Positions 27,840 through 40,427 are shown, numbered from the stretch's first letter. The stretch is DNA of 60,782 nt from Bifidobacterium vansinderenii (GCF_002234915.1 NZ_NEWD01000019.1:1-60782), one strand, 5' to 3'. Program-made: numbers and translations. The notes: generated by a model from the letters alone, not told the origin.

Positions 27840-28847
27840 CTACTGCGCCTCGACCTTGATGGGCTGACGTTCGGCGCCCACGGCCTGGATCTTCTCGCCC
27901 GAGTCGGACTTAGGCACGAACAGAGCCACCACGTTCACGTAGGTGACCTTCATGCTGCTGGTGGCGGTGCCATCGCCGAACAGCGCCTTCTCCGCGTCGG
28001 ATGCGGGCAGCGATTCACGTCCCTCGCCGGCGGTGCGGGTCCATTCGGAGTTGATCTGAGCCACCACGAGATCGCCGCCGCCAGCCGCACGCATCACCTT
28101 GATCTGGTCGGGCTGCACGGTGAACGTCTGCGTCTGAGTGCCAGCGTTCGCCTCGATGCCCTTCTGCACGGTCGCGGTCAGCGTGGCGAGATCGCTGCGC
28201 AGCTGGTCGTCGTTGAAGTCACCGGCGTACTGGCTGCCGCTGCCGTTCTGCAGTAGATCGGCATAGTGCGCCACGGCGTCGGCCGGTGTGCTCACCAGAC
28301 CGGAGTCGTCGGCGTCGCCCATCTTGGATCCGAGCTTGGGGATCTCGAAGGCGGGCAGCTGGGCGCCCTGGAACAGGCGGACCAATCCCCACAGCTTGTA
28401 GTTGCTGCGGGCGCTGTCCTGATTAAGCACGAGCAGACGCTGCGACTGCTGGTCGTCGGTGGTGGTGGTGATCGTGAAGATTGACCTGGGCCAGCTGGAG
28501 TCCGTGGGGATCACGGTCTGGCTGATCTTGTCGGGGATGGTGGCGTGCGGATCAAGGTTGCCGGTGGCCTGCGCGATGGTCAGCTGGCTGGAACGCACCT
28601 CGAGTTCCGGTCCCTCCACACGTTCGGCGAGCGCGTTCGCGTCCTTGGAGTCATCGGCCTGCTTGAGCACGTCGAGGATCTTGGTGCGGATCTTCTTTTC
28701 CTGTGCCTCGGTCATCACCGGAGACGCGGTGGACGACGACGCGGTGGACGTCACCTTGGGTACGGTTTCGCTGCAGGCGGCGAGTGCGGGCAGCATCGCC
28801 ACGGTGAGCGCGGCCGCGGCGATGCGGACGATCGTGGATTTTCTCAT
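27840..28847 (-). CDS. Putative surface lipoprotein
   Basis: 335 residues with a signal peptide ending in the lipobox LAAC (Cys25), so probably lipid-anchored outside the membrane. The mature part begins with a Ser/Thr-rich linker and is otherwise soluble; no enzyme motif is recognised. Bifidobacterial genomes commonly hold this kind of conserved lipoprotein next to a two-helix membrane protein. The ATG at 28847 overlaps the last base of the upstream stop (TGATG), so translation is coupled and the two proteins probably work together. AGGAGG lies inside the upstream gene. Confidence 0.75.
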   Translation of the reverse strand: MRKSTIVRIAAAALTVAMLPALAACSETVPKVTSTASSSTASPVMTEAQEKKIRTKILDVLKQADDSKDANALAERVEGPELEVRSSQLTIAQATGNLDPHATIPDKISQTVIPTDSSWPRSIFTITTTTDDQQSQRLLVLNQDSARSNYKLWGLVRLFQGAQLPAFEIPKLGSKMGDADDSGLVSTPADAVAHYADLLQNGSGSQYAGDFNDDQLRSDLATLTATVQKGIEANAGTQTQTFTVQPDQIKVMRAAGGGDLVVAQINSEWTRTAGEGRESLPASDAEKALFGDGTATSSMKVTYVNVVALFVPKSDSGEKIQAVGAERQPIKVEAQ

Positions 28848-30427
28848 CACTCGGCCTCCTTCCTGCCGTCGTTGTCGTTGCCGTCAATATCATCCGTCGC
28901 ATGGTCCGCGTCGGTTTCCTCGGGTTCGGTCCCGATCAGTGTCGGTTCGCTCGCCTCCGTCGCAGCGGCGTCGGCCAGGTGTCCGACGGTTTCACCCTGA
29001 TCCGAGGCGGCGGCCTGCTCCGCGTTCGCCGCGTTCTCCGCAGCCAGTCGCGCGAAGTATTCCTGCAGTTCGTCGGTGCTCACCGCGGGCGTGTTCTGCT
29101 GGAGCAGATTGACCGACGTGACGTCGAGCACTTCGGGACCTTCGGATTCGGATTCCTCCCGAAGTTCCTTTTCTACGGCCTCCCTGCGGTGTGAGTGGTG
29201 CCGGCGGCGGAATTCGCGGCGGTTGCGTTCCGGCGACGGCGGCTTCGCTCCGGCATGCATCCAGTGCGGCTTGCCGTCCTGATCGAGCATCTCCTCTTCG
29301 GTGAGCGCGGTCACATGCGCATTCTCCAGAGTCTTCTTCTTGCGACGACGGTGCCCTTCGAGCGAGAACAGCGTGGCGGCGAGAATGGCCATCACCACAA
29401 GCAGGCCACCCACGAAGAAGAACGGCATGGCGAAGTTCGGCACGGTGGCGCGCGTCCAGCTCATGGTGAAGTCAAGCTTAGTCGAGGCGTTCTGGTCAGA
29501 GCCCTGAACGCTGACGAGGATCACGCGGTCGCCGCCGTCGCCCTTCCACTGCATGCTCGCCTTGTCGTTGGCGCAAATGACCTTCTCCCACATGTCGGAG
29601 TCGGCGAATGCGACGGATCCGGTGTCGCCGGAATCCTTGGTGGACGAGGACTGCGTGGTGAACTTCTGCCATGTATCCAGTCCGTTCACGCGCGTGTATT
29701 TCTGTCCGGACAGCCATCCGGTGGCGTCTCGTGCGGATGTGACGGCGATGCACACCTGATCTCCGGACGCGGCGGTGGCGCTGATATCCACGGTGTTGTC
29801 GGCGAGGGCGAGCACACCCGGATCGGTGACCAGATAGTTCGTCGACAACGTCCCGGTGGAGACGGACACGTGCGGGTTCGGCTTCCAGATGGTCGCATTG
29901 AGTCCGCCGAACACGAACGACGCCACGGCGAGCAGACCGAGCAGCGGGGTGACCACGCCTCGCATGATCCTCACATGACGACGGTGCTTGCGCTTGGCAG
30001 CCTCTTCAGGATCCGCGTCGTCTTCCGCATCGGCGGCACCGGATTCGTCCGTCGCATTGTCGGATTGCGGTTCGACGACGTCGGAATCAGCGGTGTCTGG
30101 ACCGGCGACGACAGGCTCGTCGTCTGCCACGGCGGCCGTTTCGGAGGACGAGTCGTCAACGGCGACAACGCCCTTGGGATCGGTATCGTCGACATGGTCG
30201 AGTCCGTCATCCGCGGCGCCAGTGTCCGAGGTCTTGGACTCGTCGGCATTCACGTCGGCACGCTCGCGGTGCGGCATGAATTTGAATAGGTCAAGTTGCG
30301 ATGACGGATTCTCGCGTCGTTCAGGCAAGGCCGAACCGCCGGCCGTCTGCGCGGCCGACCCCTTCCCGTCCTTGGACGATTCGTCATCCTGATTCTGCAG
30401 GTTCGTATCACTCATATTGATTGCCAT
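28847..30427 (-). CDS. Conserved membrane protein with acidic N-terminal region
   Basis: About 526 residues. The first 150 or so are disordered and very acidic (repeated DD, DTDP and DESG runs). A membrane helix follows (GVVTPLLGLLAVASFVFGGL), then about 150 extracellular residues, a second helix (MPFFFVGGLLVVMAILAATLFSL), a basic RRRKKK stop-transfer signal and an acidic cytosolic tail. No enzymatic motif is seen. It is coupled to the downstream lipoprotein gene, suggesting an envelope complex. The start is uncertain: ATG at 30427 (MAIN) or at 30415 (MSDT); neither has a strong ribosome binding site. Confidence 0.7.
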   Translation of the reverse strand: MAINMSDTNLQNQDDESSKDGKGSAAQTAGGSALPERRENPSSQLDLFKFMPHRERADVNADESKTSDTGAADDGLDHVDDTDPKGVVAVDDSSSETAAVADDEPVVAGPDTADSDVVEPQSDNATDESGAADAEDDADPEEAAKRKHRRHVRIMRGVVTPLLGLLAVASFVFGGLNATIWKPNPHVSVSTGTLSTNYLVTDPGVLALADNTVDISATAASGDQVCIAVTSARDATGWLSGQKYTRVNGLDTWQKFTTQSSSTKDSGDTGSVAFADSDMWEKVICANDKASMQWKGDGGDRVILVSVQGSDQNASTKLDFTMSWTRATVPNFAMPFFFVGGLLVVMAILAATLFSLEGHRRRKKKTLENAHVTALTEEEMLDQDGKPHWMHAGAKPPSPERNRREFRRRHHSHRREAVEKELREESESEGPEVLDVTSVNLLQQNTPAVSTDELQEYFARLAAENAANAEQAAASDQGETVGHLADAAATEASEPTLIGTEPEETDADHATDDIDGNDNDGRKEAE

Positions 30428-30479
30428 TCTACAAGCCACCACTTATTACGGTCAGGAAATGCCGTTAGAGTAGGGGATT

Positions 30480-31502
30480 ATGCGTGATTTCAACTCCATT
30501 ATCCGTCAGCGCGCACGCCGCGCAATCGCCCTGGTCTGCACCGTCGCGTTGGGCGTCTCCCTCGCCGCGTGCGGCTCCAGCAACTCCGGTTCCTCCGACA
30601 AGTCGAGCAGCTCCTCCTCGTCCTCGTCGTCATCGGTCAAGCTGACCGCCATGACCGGCATCTCCGCGGAAGGCGAGCTCGGCAAGGAGCCGAAGGTCTC
30701 CTTCAAGACCCCGCTCAACGTCAAGAACTACAGCTATCAGGTCCTGCAGAAGGGCAACGGCGACAAGATCGAAGACGGCGACCGTCTGTGCGTCCAGCAG
30801 ATCGCCTACGACGCCGAGACCGGCAAGCAGCTGGAGAATGCGAACACCTGGACCACGAACACCCCCGAATGCTCCATGGTGATGAACACCAACGCGATCA
30901 ACCAGGAGTACTACGACCTGTTCAAGGGCAGGAAGGTCAACACCACCATCGCGTTCGGCTTCGACGACAGCTCCTCCGCCTCCGCCAGCGCATCCTCCAG
31001 CTCCGACGGCATCACCACGGCCACCGCCACCAAGTACATCATCGTGCTCACCGTGGTGTCCAAGTCCAAGGCGCTCACCCGCGCCACCGGTGAGAAGGTC
31101 ACCGACATCCCGGCCGACCTGCCCAAGGTCACGCTCGACAAGAACGGCAAGCCGTCCATCGATATGAACAACTACAAGCCCGGCGACCAGCTCGTGGTGC
31201 AGACCCTCATCAAGGGCTCCGGCAAGGAGGTCAAGGACACCGACACCGTCAGCGCCAACTACACCGGCTGGCTCGCCAGCAACGGCAAGCAGTTCGACTC
31301 CTCCTGGGACCGCGGCGCCGCCAGCGACTTCTCGCTCGATCAGGTCATCAAGGGCTGGAAGCAGGGTCTTGCCGGCCAGACCGTCGGCTCCCAGGTCCTG
31401 CTCATCATCCCGGCCGACCTCGCCTACGGTTCCACCGAGCAGAACGGCATCCCCGCTAACTCGACGCTGGTGTTCGTGGTAGACATCCTCGACGCCTACT
31501 AA
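30480..31502 (+). CDS. FKBP-type peptidyl-prolyl isomerase lipoprotein
   Basis: 340 residues. The signal peptide ends in LAAC (Cys31), giving a lipoprotein. A long Ser-rich linker and a first, divergent FKBP-like unit follow. The C-terminal FKBP domain is intact: GDQLVVQTLIKGSGKEVKDTDTVSANYTGWL, FDSSWDRG, DQVIKGWKQGLAGQTVGSQVLLIIPADLAYG and NSTLVFVVDIL. It should isomerise proline bonds in exported proteins at the outer membrane face. It diverges from the two-gene envelope operon. AGGGG precedes the ATG. The stop is followed within 5 bp by hairpin copy C. Confidence 0.92.
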   Translation: MRDFNSIIRQRARRAIALVCTVALGVSLAACGSSNSGSSDKSSSSSSSSSSSVKLTAMTGISAEGELGKEPKVSFKTPLNVKNYSYQVLQKGNGDKIEDGDRLCVQQIAYDAETGKQLENANTWTTNTPECSMVMNTNAINQEYYDLFKGRKVNTTIAFGFDDSSSASASASSSSDGITTATATKYIIVLTVVSKSKALTRATGEKVTDIPADLPKVTLDKNGKPSIDMNNYKPGDQLVVQTLIKGSGKEVKDTDTVSANYTGWLASNGKQFDSSWDRGAASDFSLDQVIKGWKQGLAGQTVGSQVLLIIPADLAYGSTEQNGIPANSTLVFVVDILDAY

Positions 31503-31506
31503 AGCG

Positions 31507-31611
31507 AATTGGGTGGGCGACGGAGCGTCGTCGGCGTTGCGGAAGGCTCGACGTACTGTTGTACGCCTTCGCCTTGCGCGCCTTGACGACGCAAGCGTCG
31601 CCCACCCAATT
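31507..31611 (+). repeat. Post-stop long hairpin family, copy C (behind FKBP gene)
   Basis: Outer arms AATTGGGTGGGCGAC (31507-31521) and its exact complement (31597-31611) enclose GCGTCGTCGGCGTTGC (31525-31540) and a second stem around TACTGTTGTA. The loop region and the 16-mer match copies A and B, in the same orientation relative to the upstream gene. Confidence 0.85.
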
Positions 31612-31642
31612 CCACCATTTCCACCCCACTGGTGCGATGGCG

Positions 31643-31695
31643 TTCTCCCTCCGAGGGAGGGAGATGTCGCTGCAAACGCAGTGACAGAGGGAGGG
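31643..31695. repeat. Dispersed hairpin repeat unit
   Basis: CTCCCTCCGAGGGAGGGAG-TGTCGCTGC-GCAGTGACA-GAGGGAGGG. It lies in the convergent gap between the FKBP gene and nucS, directly after hairpin copy C. Confidence 0.75.
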
Positions 31696-31735
31696 ATCCC
31701 ATCCCAAGACCATCGCATCACATCAATTTAGAACT

Positions 31736-32503
31736 TCAGAACAACCTCAACTCATCCGATTCGGTGCTCTTCATCTCGTCGTAATCCAGAATCAGGCACT
31801 CGAATCCACGATCCTTGGCCAGCACCTGCGCCTGCGGCGTGATGGTCTGCGCAGCGAAGATGCCGCGGACCGGCGCCAGCAGCGGATCGCGGTTCAGCAG
31901 CTTGCAGTAGCGAGTCAGCTGTTCCACGCCGTCAATGCCGCCGTGACGCTTGATCTCGATGGCCACATGCATGCCTTCGGCGTCCACGGCCATGATGTCT
32001 ACCGGGCCGATGGCGGTCGGGTATTCACGACGAATCAGCTTGGCGCCCTCACCGATGCGTTCGATCTGTTCAGCCAGATACCGCTGCAGATGATCCTCCA
32101 CGCCGTCCTTGACGAGTCCCGGATCCTCCCCCAGGTCGAAGTCCTGATCCGAATACACGTGGTACAGCTTCACGACCAATACGTCAGACGACTTGTCCGC
32201 CGTCACGCGCAGCTGCCGGATAGGCTTGGGGGCGATCAGATCGTCATCGACGACGTTGGTATCAGCAGCATCAACGGAAGCATCGTCAACGGCCGGCGTA
32301 TCGGACGCGTCACCGTCGGTCAGATCGGTTTCCTTGATCTTGCACGGCGCGGACATCCAGTTGAGCGGCTTGTACGATCCCAGTTCGGAGAAGATCAGGC
32401 AGCTCGAGTCGGCCTTGATCAGGATCACGCGTTTGGCTTGCGGAAGCGAGGCATTGAGGCGGCCGGAATACTCGGCCGAACAGTCGGCGACGATAATACG
32501 CAT
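31736..32503 (-). CDS. nucS: Mismatch-specific endonuclease NucS (EndoMS)
   Basis: NucS replaces MutS/MutL in most actinobacteria, cutting both strands at mismatches. The 255-residue protein has an N-terminal DNA-binding domain and a RecB-like nuclease domain with GPVDIMAVDAEGMHVAIEIKR (the D...ExK catalytic set). An acidic Asp/Ala-rich insert of about 30 residues lies near residue 65. The C-terminal ELRLF is the short peptide expected to bind the sliding clamp. It lies downstream of atpC on the same strand, behind a strong hairpin. The ATG is at 32503. Confidence 0.93.
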   Translation of the reverse strand: MRIIVADCSAEYSGRLNASLPQAKRVILIKADSSCLIFSELGSYKPLNWMSAPCKIKETDLTDGDASDTPAVDDASVDAADTNVVDDDLIAPKPIRQLRVTADKSSDVLVVKLYHVYSDQDFDLGEDPGLVKDGVEDHLQRYLAEQIERIGEGAKLIRREYPTAIGPVDIMAVDAEGMHVAIEIKRHGGIDGVEQLTRYCKLLNRDPLLAPVRGIFAAQTITPQAQVLAKDRGFECLILDYDEMKSTESDELRLF

Positions 32504-32630
32504 ACAGCACAGGATAACGAATCCCCTGACCGTCGCGGCGCTCGCCGGCCCCCGCCGCTCCCGCCGGCCGTTCCCCGACGACCGCCCAGCTCAGGACATT
32601 CTCGCCAAAACATTCTCTCCGAAGACGCGG

Positions 32631-32669
32631 AAAGGGTGCGCAGCCGAACGAATCAGCTGCGCACCCTTT
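32631..32669 (-). terminator. Terminator of the ATP synthase operon
   Basis: AAAGGGTGCGCAGC (32631-32644) pairs perfectly with GCTGCGCACCCTTT (32656-32669) over an 11-nt loop, 60 bp beyond the atpC stop. The stem itself provides TTT at its 3' end on the minus strand. Confidence 0.75.
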
Positions 32670-32727
32670 CATGTGCGGTCACCAAGTCACTCACGTGACG
32701 TGGCGGAAACCCCGAACGAGGACTGCC

Positions 32728-33026
32728 TCACTCGGCGGAGGCGTTGAGGTCAACGCCGTCCTTGCAGGTCTCCACGGCCACGGTGAGCTTGTTGGAGTCG
32801 AAGGAGATGAAGCCGTCGGTCACCTCGAAGCCGAGCGTTTCGCCGTTCGGCTGAATGACCTTGATCAGCCCGTCCTTGGTGGCGGTCATGACCGGCTCGT
32901 GGTCGGCGAGGATGCCCATGGAACCCTCGGAAGCCGGAATGCTGATCTGCACCGCGGTCCCCGACCACACAGGGCGGTCGGCGGCCACGATGTTCACCTG
33001 GATGGTGGGCTTGTCGGTCGCTGCCA

Positions 33027-33027
<1 letters not shown>
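32728..33027 (-). CDS. atpC: ATP synthase F1 epsilon subunit
   Basis: A 99-residue epsilon subunit of the central stalk; it couples rotation and inhibits ATP hydrolysis. The N-terminal beta-sandwich domain is visible (QVNIVAADRPVWSGTAVQISIPASEGSMGILADHEPVM). The protein is shorter than the usual 130 or so residues because most of the C-terminal helical hairpin is missing, as in some actinobacteria. The ATG at 33027 shares a base with the atpD stop (TGATG) and has AAGGAGT inside atpD. It is the last gene of the atp operon. Confidence 0.93.
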
Positions 33028-35436
<2,409 letters not shown>

Positions 35437-35439
35437 GGA

Positions 35440-37083
35440 CTACTCCTCCTTGGTCGAGGCCTTCGGCGCGACCAGCTTCTCCTGCTCGACAGGGGTGTCG
35501 GTCTTCTCGACGGGCTTCTCGGCCACCAGCGGGGTGCCGTCGTGCTGGACGAAGGTGTTGCGGAAGTCGTCAACGGCCTTCTCCAGGGCCTTCTCGGTGT
35601 CGGCCGTGAAGTCCTCGGTATCGCGGATGGTCTTCAGGATGTCGGTGTTGTGGTCAACGTAGTCCAGCAGACCGTGCTCGAACGGCAGCACGTCGACCAG
35701 ATCGAGGTCGTCGAGCTTGCCATGCGTGCCGGCCCACACGGACACGACTTCCTGCTCCATCGAGTACGGGGAGTACTGCGGCTGCTTCAGCAGCTCGGTC
35801 AGGTGCGCACCGCGGTTCAGCTGGGCCTTGGACGCCGCATCCAGATCGGAGGCGAACATGGCGAAGGATTCCAGCGAACGGTACTGCGCCAGCGAGATCT
35901 TCAGCGTACCGGAGACCTTCTTCAGCGCCTTGGTCTGCGCCGCGCCACCGACTCGGGACACGGAGATACCGACGTCCACTGCCGGACGCTGGTTGGCGTT
36001 GAACAGGTCGGACTGCAGGAAGATCTGGCCGTCCGTGATGGAGATGACGTTGGTCGGAATGTACGCGGAGACGTCGTTCGCCTTGGTCTCGATGATCGGC
36101 AGACCGGTCATGGAACCGCCGCCCAGATCGTCGGACACCTTCGCGCAGCGTTCGAGCAGACGCGAATGCAGGTAGAAGACGTCGCCCGGGTACGCCTCAC
36201 GCCCCGGCGGGCGACGAAGCAGCAGCGAGATCGAACGATAGGCCTCGGCCTGCTTCGACAGATCGTCGAAGACGATGAGCACATGCTTGCCGTGGTACAT
36301 CCAGTGCTGGCCGATGGCCGAGCCGGTGTACGGGGCAATGTACTTGAAGCCTGCGGAATCGGATGCCGGGGAGGCCACGATCGTCGTGTACTCCATGGCG
36401 CCGGCCTCTTCGAGGGCCTGACGCACGGAAGCGATGGTGGAGCCCTTCTGGCCGATGGCCACATAGATGCAGCGGACCTGCTTCTTCGGATCTCCGGATT
36501 CCCAGTTGGCCTTCTGGTTGATGATGGTATCGATCGCGATGGCGGTCTTACCGGTCTGGCGGTCGCCGATGATGAGCTGACGCTGTCCACGACCGATCGG
36601 GGTCATGGCGTCGATGGCCTTGAGGCCGGTCGACAGCGGCTCATCGACGGGGTGACGGTGCATCACGTCAGGGGCCTGCGCCTCGAGGATTCGACGACCC
36701 TCGGCCTTGATCTCGCCAAGGCCGTCGATCGGCTTGCCCAGCGGGTCGACGGTACGGCCCAGGTAGCCGTCGCCAACCGGCACGGAAAGCACGTCGCCGG
36801 TGCGGCGCACTTCCTGACCCTCTTCGATGCCTGCGAAGTCACCGAGGACGACCACACCGATTTCTCGGGCGTCCAGGTTGAATGCCAGACCGAGCGTGCC
36901 GTCCTCAAAGGTCAGCAGCTCGTTGGCCATGCAGCCGGGGAGACCCTCCACGTGCGCGATGCCGTCGCCGGCCGTCTTGACGGTTCCGACTTCCTGGGTC
37001 GGAGTGTCGGACGGCTTGTAGGACTCGACGAAGTCGTCGAGCGCCTGGCGTATCGCCGCGGGATCGATGGTCAATTCTGCCAT
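35440..37083 (-). CDS. atpA: ATP synthase F1 alpha subunit
   Basis: The non-catalytic nucleotide-binding subunit, 547 residues. The P-loop is [17 protein letters not shown], and the family signature region [14 protein letters not shown] is intact. The C-terminal end is longer than usual, with an acidic/Lys/Glu tail ([26 protein letters not shown]). AAAGGAGT precedes the ATG. It follows atpH by 63 bp. Confidence 0.98.
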   Translation of the reverse strand: MAELTIDPAAIRQALDDFVESYKPSDTPTQEVGTVKTAGDGIAHVEGLPGCMANELLTFEDGTLGLAFNLDAREIGVVVLGDFAGIEEGQEVRRTGDVLSVPVGDGYLGRTVDPLGKPIDGLGEIKAEGRRILEAQAPDVMHRHPVDEPLSTGLKAIDAMTPIGRGQRQLIIGDRQTGKTAIAIDTIINQKANWESGDPKKQVRCIYVAIGQKGSTIASVRQALEEAGAMEYTTIVASPASDSAGFKYIAPYTGSAIGQHWMYHGKHVLIVFDDLSKQAEAYRSISLLLRRPPGREAYPGDVFYLHSRLLERCAKVSDDLGGGSMTGLPIIETKANDVSAYIPTNVISITDGQIFLQSDLFNANQRPAVDVGISVSRVGGAAQTKALKKVSGTLKISLAQYRSLESFAMFASDLDAASKAQLNRGAHLTELLKQPQYSPYSMEQEVVSVWAGTHGKLDDLDLVDVLPFEHGLLDYVDHNTDILKTIRDTEDFTADTEKALEKAVDDFRNTFVQHDGTPLVAEKPVEKTDTPVEQEKLVAPKASTKEE

Positions 37084-37146
37084 TGATCACTCCTTTTGTT
37101 TGTTTCTGTTCAAGAACGTCTAATTCGTTCGTACGGCGTGCCGGGA

Positions 37147-37965
37147 CTAGGCCACGGCGCGCTTGAGGTTCTGCAGCTGTGCCGCCACAGTGTTGTCGGT
37201 GACCTCCGAACCCATCTGGATGCGCATGCCTCCGAGCACCTTGGGATCGACCACGCTGTTGACGAAGACCTGACGACCGACCTTCTTCGAGTACACGGCC
37301 TTGATCTTCTGGAACTGCTCGTCCTTCAGCGGGACGGCGCTCGTGACCGTGACCATGTAACGATCGCGGTGTTCGGCCGCGACGTCGATCAGCCAGTTGA
37401 TCGTCGACAGGTATCGGCGGTTGCGCAGGTCCCTGGTGGCGTGTTCCGCCAGATCGACCGTGACCGGATCGAGCGCCTGACCCTTAAGCAGGGTGTTCAG
37501 GAACTTGACTCGGGTCTCCGGCTCGGCGTGCGAGTCGGACAGTCGCTGACGGACGACCGGCAGGTTGAGCAGCGCGCTCGACAGCTGGGACAGCTGAATC
37601 GAAACGGCGGAGCACTTGCCTCGCGAGTCGGCCTCGCACAGCAGGGCCTCCACGGCCACGTCCTCAGTCGCATCCGCGATGTCGGCCGGACGGCTCCAGT
37701 TGCTGGCCACGAGCGACTCGACGATCTCGAGCGTGAGCGGCCTCACCTTGCCGGCGAGGATGGCACGCACGAGCTTGGTCTTGTCGTCCGCGGAACGCGA
37801 AGGATCGGTGAGCGAGCGCTCGAGCTGGCGGTTGGCGTCGAGGATGGCGGCGAAGTCGAACAGCTCATCGCCAACCGTCTTCGCAGCCGCTCCGGCCTTG
37901 TCCAGCTTGGGACCATAGGTCTTGAGCACGGCCTTCACCGAACTGGATGAAGTTTCTCCGTACAT
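37147..37965 (-). CDS. atpH: ATP synthase F1 delta subunit
   Basis: The peripheral-stalk subunit joining F1 to the b subunit. It has 272 residues, longer than the 180-residue E. coli form but usual for actinobacteria. The C-terminal conserved stretch YMVTVTSAVPLKDEQFQKIKAVYSKKVGRQVFVNSVVDPKVLGGMRIQMGSEVTDNTV is diagnostic. AGGAGG precedes the ATG at 37965. It lies between atpF and atpA. Confidence 0.95.
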   Translation of the reverse strand: MYGETSSSSVKAVLKTYGPKLDKAGAAAKTVGDELFDFAAILDANRQLERSLTDPSRSADDKTKLVRAILAGKVRPLTLEIVESLVASNWSRPADIADATEDVAVEALLCEADSRGKCSAVSIQLSQLSSALLNLPVVRQRLSDSHAEPETRVKFLNTLLKGQALDPVTVDLAEHATRDLRNRRYLSTINWLIDVAAEHRDRYMVTVTSAVPLKDEQFQKIKAVYSKKVGRQVFVNSVVDPKVLGGMRIQMGSEVTDNTVAAQLQNLKRAVA

Positions 37966-38019
37966 CGGATTTTCACCTCCTGCCTTCTGTGTTCACGTGA
38001 TGCACCGGTGCGGTCGCCA

Positions 38020-38559
38020 TTACTTGGCGGCCTTTCCGGCACCCTGCTTGTCGAGCTCGTCGAGCATGGAATCGATCATCGTGGACTGCACGTCGGCGTC
38101 GGACAGCTTGTTGCCCAGAATCTTGCCGGCAAGAGCGGTGGCCAGTGCGCCGACCTCGCCCTTCAGGCTCACGAGGGCCTGCTGCTGCTGGGATTCCAGG
38201 GACTTCTGCGCGGTCGCGGTGATCTGCGCGGCATCGGCCTCGGCCTTGGTGCGGGCGTCGGCGATGATGTGCGTGGCTTCGCTGCGGGCGTCGTCGCGGA
38301 TCTTCGCTGCGTCGATGCGGGCGTTGTTCAGCTGGTCCTCATACTTCTTCTTCGCCGCGTCGGCCTCGGCCTGGGCCTTCTCGGCCTTGGCCATGCCGCC
38401 TTCGATCTTTGCGGTCCTCTCGTCGAAGATCGACTGGAACTTCGGCAGGAAGAACTTGTAGAAGAAGATTGCGACGACGATCAGGATGACAGCCGACCAG
38501 AAAATGTCATAGGACTTCGGCAGGAACAGATCGATTCCGCCTTCGGCCATTGTCACCAT
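38020..38559 (-). CDS. atpF: ATP synthase F0 b subunit
   Basis: 179 residues: one N-terminal membrane helix (DIFWSAVILIVVAIFFYKFFLPKF), then a long charged coiled coil rich in Ala, Glu and Lys that forms the peripheral stalk. The ATG at 38559 (MVTMAEGG) follows AAAGGAGG at good spacing; the internal ATG at codon 4 is less well placed. Confidence 0.96.
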   Translation of the reverse strand: MVTMAEGGIDLFLPKSYDIFWSAVILIVVAIFFYKFFLPKFQSIFDERTAKIEGGMAKAEKAQAEADAAKKKYEDQLNNARIDAAKIRDDARSEATHIIADARTKAEADAAQITATAQKSLESQQQQALVSLKGEVGALATALAGKILGNKLSDADVQSTMIDSMLDELDKQGAGKAAK

Positions 38560-38615
38560 GTTCGCCTCCTTTCACTCGTGTTGATAATGAATATCTCGTT
38601 ATCTTCGAGTGCGGA

Positions 38616-38906
<291 letters not shown>

Positions 38907-39013
38907 TCAGTTATACGATCTTGAGTTATTGCGATATACGGAGATATCAAGTGTTGTCGGCCGTTTCCGCCACCGCCTTGTGGACGGGAACGGGAAGCCG
39001 GCGTCCCTTCGGA

Positions 39014-39838
39014 TCAGTCTTCCTCCGGGTAGCTCATATTGATGTACACCGTGGAGAGCGTGGCGAAGATGAACGCCTGCAGGTAGGCGACGAACGCCTC
39101 GAACAGGGTCATGATGAAGCCGAACGCAAAGGTGACTACACCGGCGCCCATCATCAGCTTGTTCTCCGTAAGAATCAGGAAGAACTGCGTGGCCGAGAAG
39201 CACAGCGCCACGATCAGGTGGCCGGCGATCATGTTGGCCAGAAGTCGCAGGGTCAGCGATGCCGGACGGATGATCAGGATATCGATGAGCTGCATCGGCA
39301 CCAACAGGATCAGCACCGGGAACGGCACGCCGGGAGGGGTGCACTCCTGCTTGAGGTAGCTGATCAGGCCCTGCTCACGGCACGCGGCGATCCAGTACTG
39401 CACGAACGTCCATGCCGCGAAGATCAGCGGCATCATGATCGTGGCCGTGGCCGCGATGTTCATGCCGGGGATGATGCCGCACAGATTGAAGAAGAAGATC
39501 GTGAAGAAGATCGTGCAGATCATCGGCACGTAGCGCTTGCCGCGCAGCTCGCCCATGACCTCATAGACGATCTTGTCGCGAACGTATTCGATGCCCCACT
39601 CCACGAATCCCTGCCAACGGCCGGGGATCAGCTTCGCACGGCTGGCGCTGATGCCGAGGATCAGCAGCATGACGACGGTCATGATCACACGGACGAGAAT
39701 GATGCGATTCATCGCGAACGGCGTGCCCGCGAACAGGATCTCCGGTGGAAGGAACTCGTCGATCTGGGGGATTTCCGGCCCTTCAGCCGCGGCGAGAGTC
39801 ATGCCCGCTGCCCCCATCAATTCAGCAACACCTGCCAT
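39014..39838 (-). CDS. atpB: ATP synthase F0 a subunit
   Basis: The proton-channel stator, 274 residues with five or six membrane helices. The essential arginine is in SLTLRLLANMIAGHLIV, and the last helix has AFVAYLQAFIFATLSTVYINMS. The ATG at 39838 (MAGVAELMG) follows AGAGGAGG; a longer frame to 39904 lacks support. It opens the atpBEFHAGDC operon; no atpI is seen upstream. A 164-bp gap without a gene separates it from atpE. Confidence 0.96.
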   Translation of the reverse strand: MAGVAELMGAAGMTLAAAEGPEIPQIDEFLPPEILFAGTPFAMNRIILVRVIMTVVMLLILGISASRAKLIPGRWQGFVEWGIEYVRDKIVYEVMGELRGKRYVPMICTIFFTIFFFNLCGIIPGMNIAATATIMMPLIFAAWTFVQYWIAACREQGLISYLKQECTPPGVPFPVLILLVPMQLIDILIIRPASLTLRLLANMIAGHLIVALCFSATQFFLILTENKLMMGAGVVTFAFGFIMTLFEAFVAYLQAFIFATLSTVYINMSYPEED

Positions 39839-39904
39839 TGTTGCATGCCTCCTCTTTGTTGAACCTGAACCAATATAACGCTTCTTCGGCGCAATATGTG
39901 TCAC

Positions 39905-40338
39905 AGACGTTAATTAGCCGACTGTACACCTACGTACAGGTTGGCAGTCTTCCTTTAACCCCTCTAGGATACAGGATTTTCCAAGAAACGAAACAGCGAC
40001 ATCGTTCAAATTTCGGCACTTCCCGATCGGGGGCATCGCGGCGCCTTCGGTGGGCGGCTTTATGTTAGGGCTCACATTGCAAAGCCGCCCAAAGCAACAC
40101 CGAATCGACACCTGTCTAAATAATCGTTCCGAAAATCAGACACATCAGACGACTTTCATCGGCCCGTATTTTCGTTGGAATTCCAGTGATCGGTCACACG
40201 CAACACGCAGTTTGACGACATTACCCACAGATCTCACTATGTGGACGCACTGCGTCATGCAAGGGAACCGGAAGCCTGCCAAGCGTCATACCGTGCGCGC
40301 TCATGCCGAGGCCCCCGATTCGCATCGCAGCGACCAGC
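39905..40338. other. Upstream region of the atp operon, with hairpin 40052-40090
   Basis: No gene is supported. GGGCGGCTTT (40052-40061) pairs perfectly with AAAGCCGCCC (40081-40090) over a 19-nt loop. A smaller palindrome CTGTAC-N6-GTACAG lies at 39922-39939, about 85 bp before atpB. The operon promoter must lie here but I cannot pinpoint it. Confidence 0.5.
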
Positions 40339-40427
40339 GTTCCCTCGGAGGGAGCACGCGGATTTTCTTACTTCGTGCTCCCTCCAGGGGAGGGAGCTGT
40401 CACGCGAACGCGTGACTGAGGGAGGGA
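40339..40427. repeat. Dispersed hairpin repeat, half unit plus full unit
   Basis: TTCCCTCGGAGGGAGCACG (a half unit near 40339) and CTCCCTCCAGGGGAGGGAG-TGTCACGCG-CGCGTGACT-GAGGGAGGG (40377-40427), just beyond the metA stop. Confidence 0.75.
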
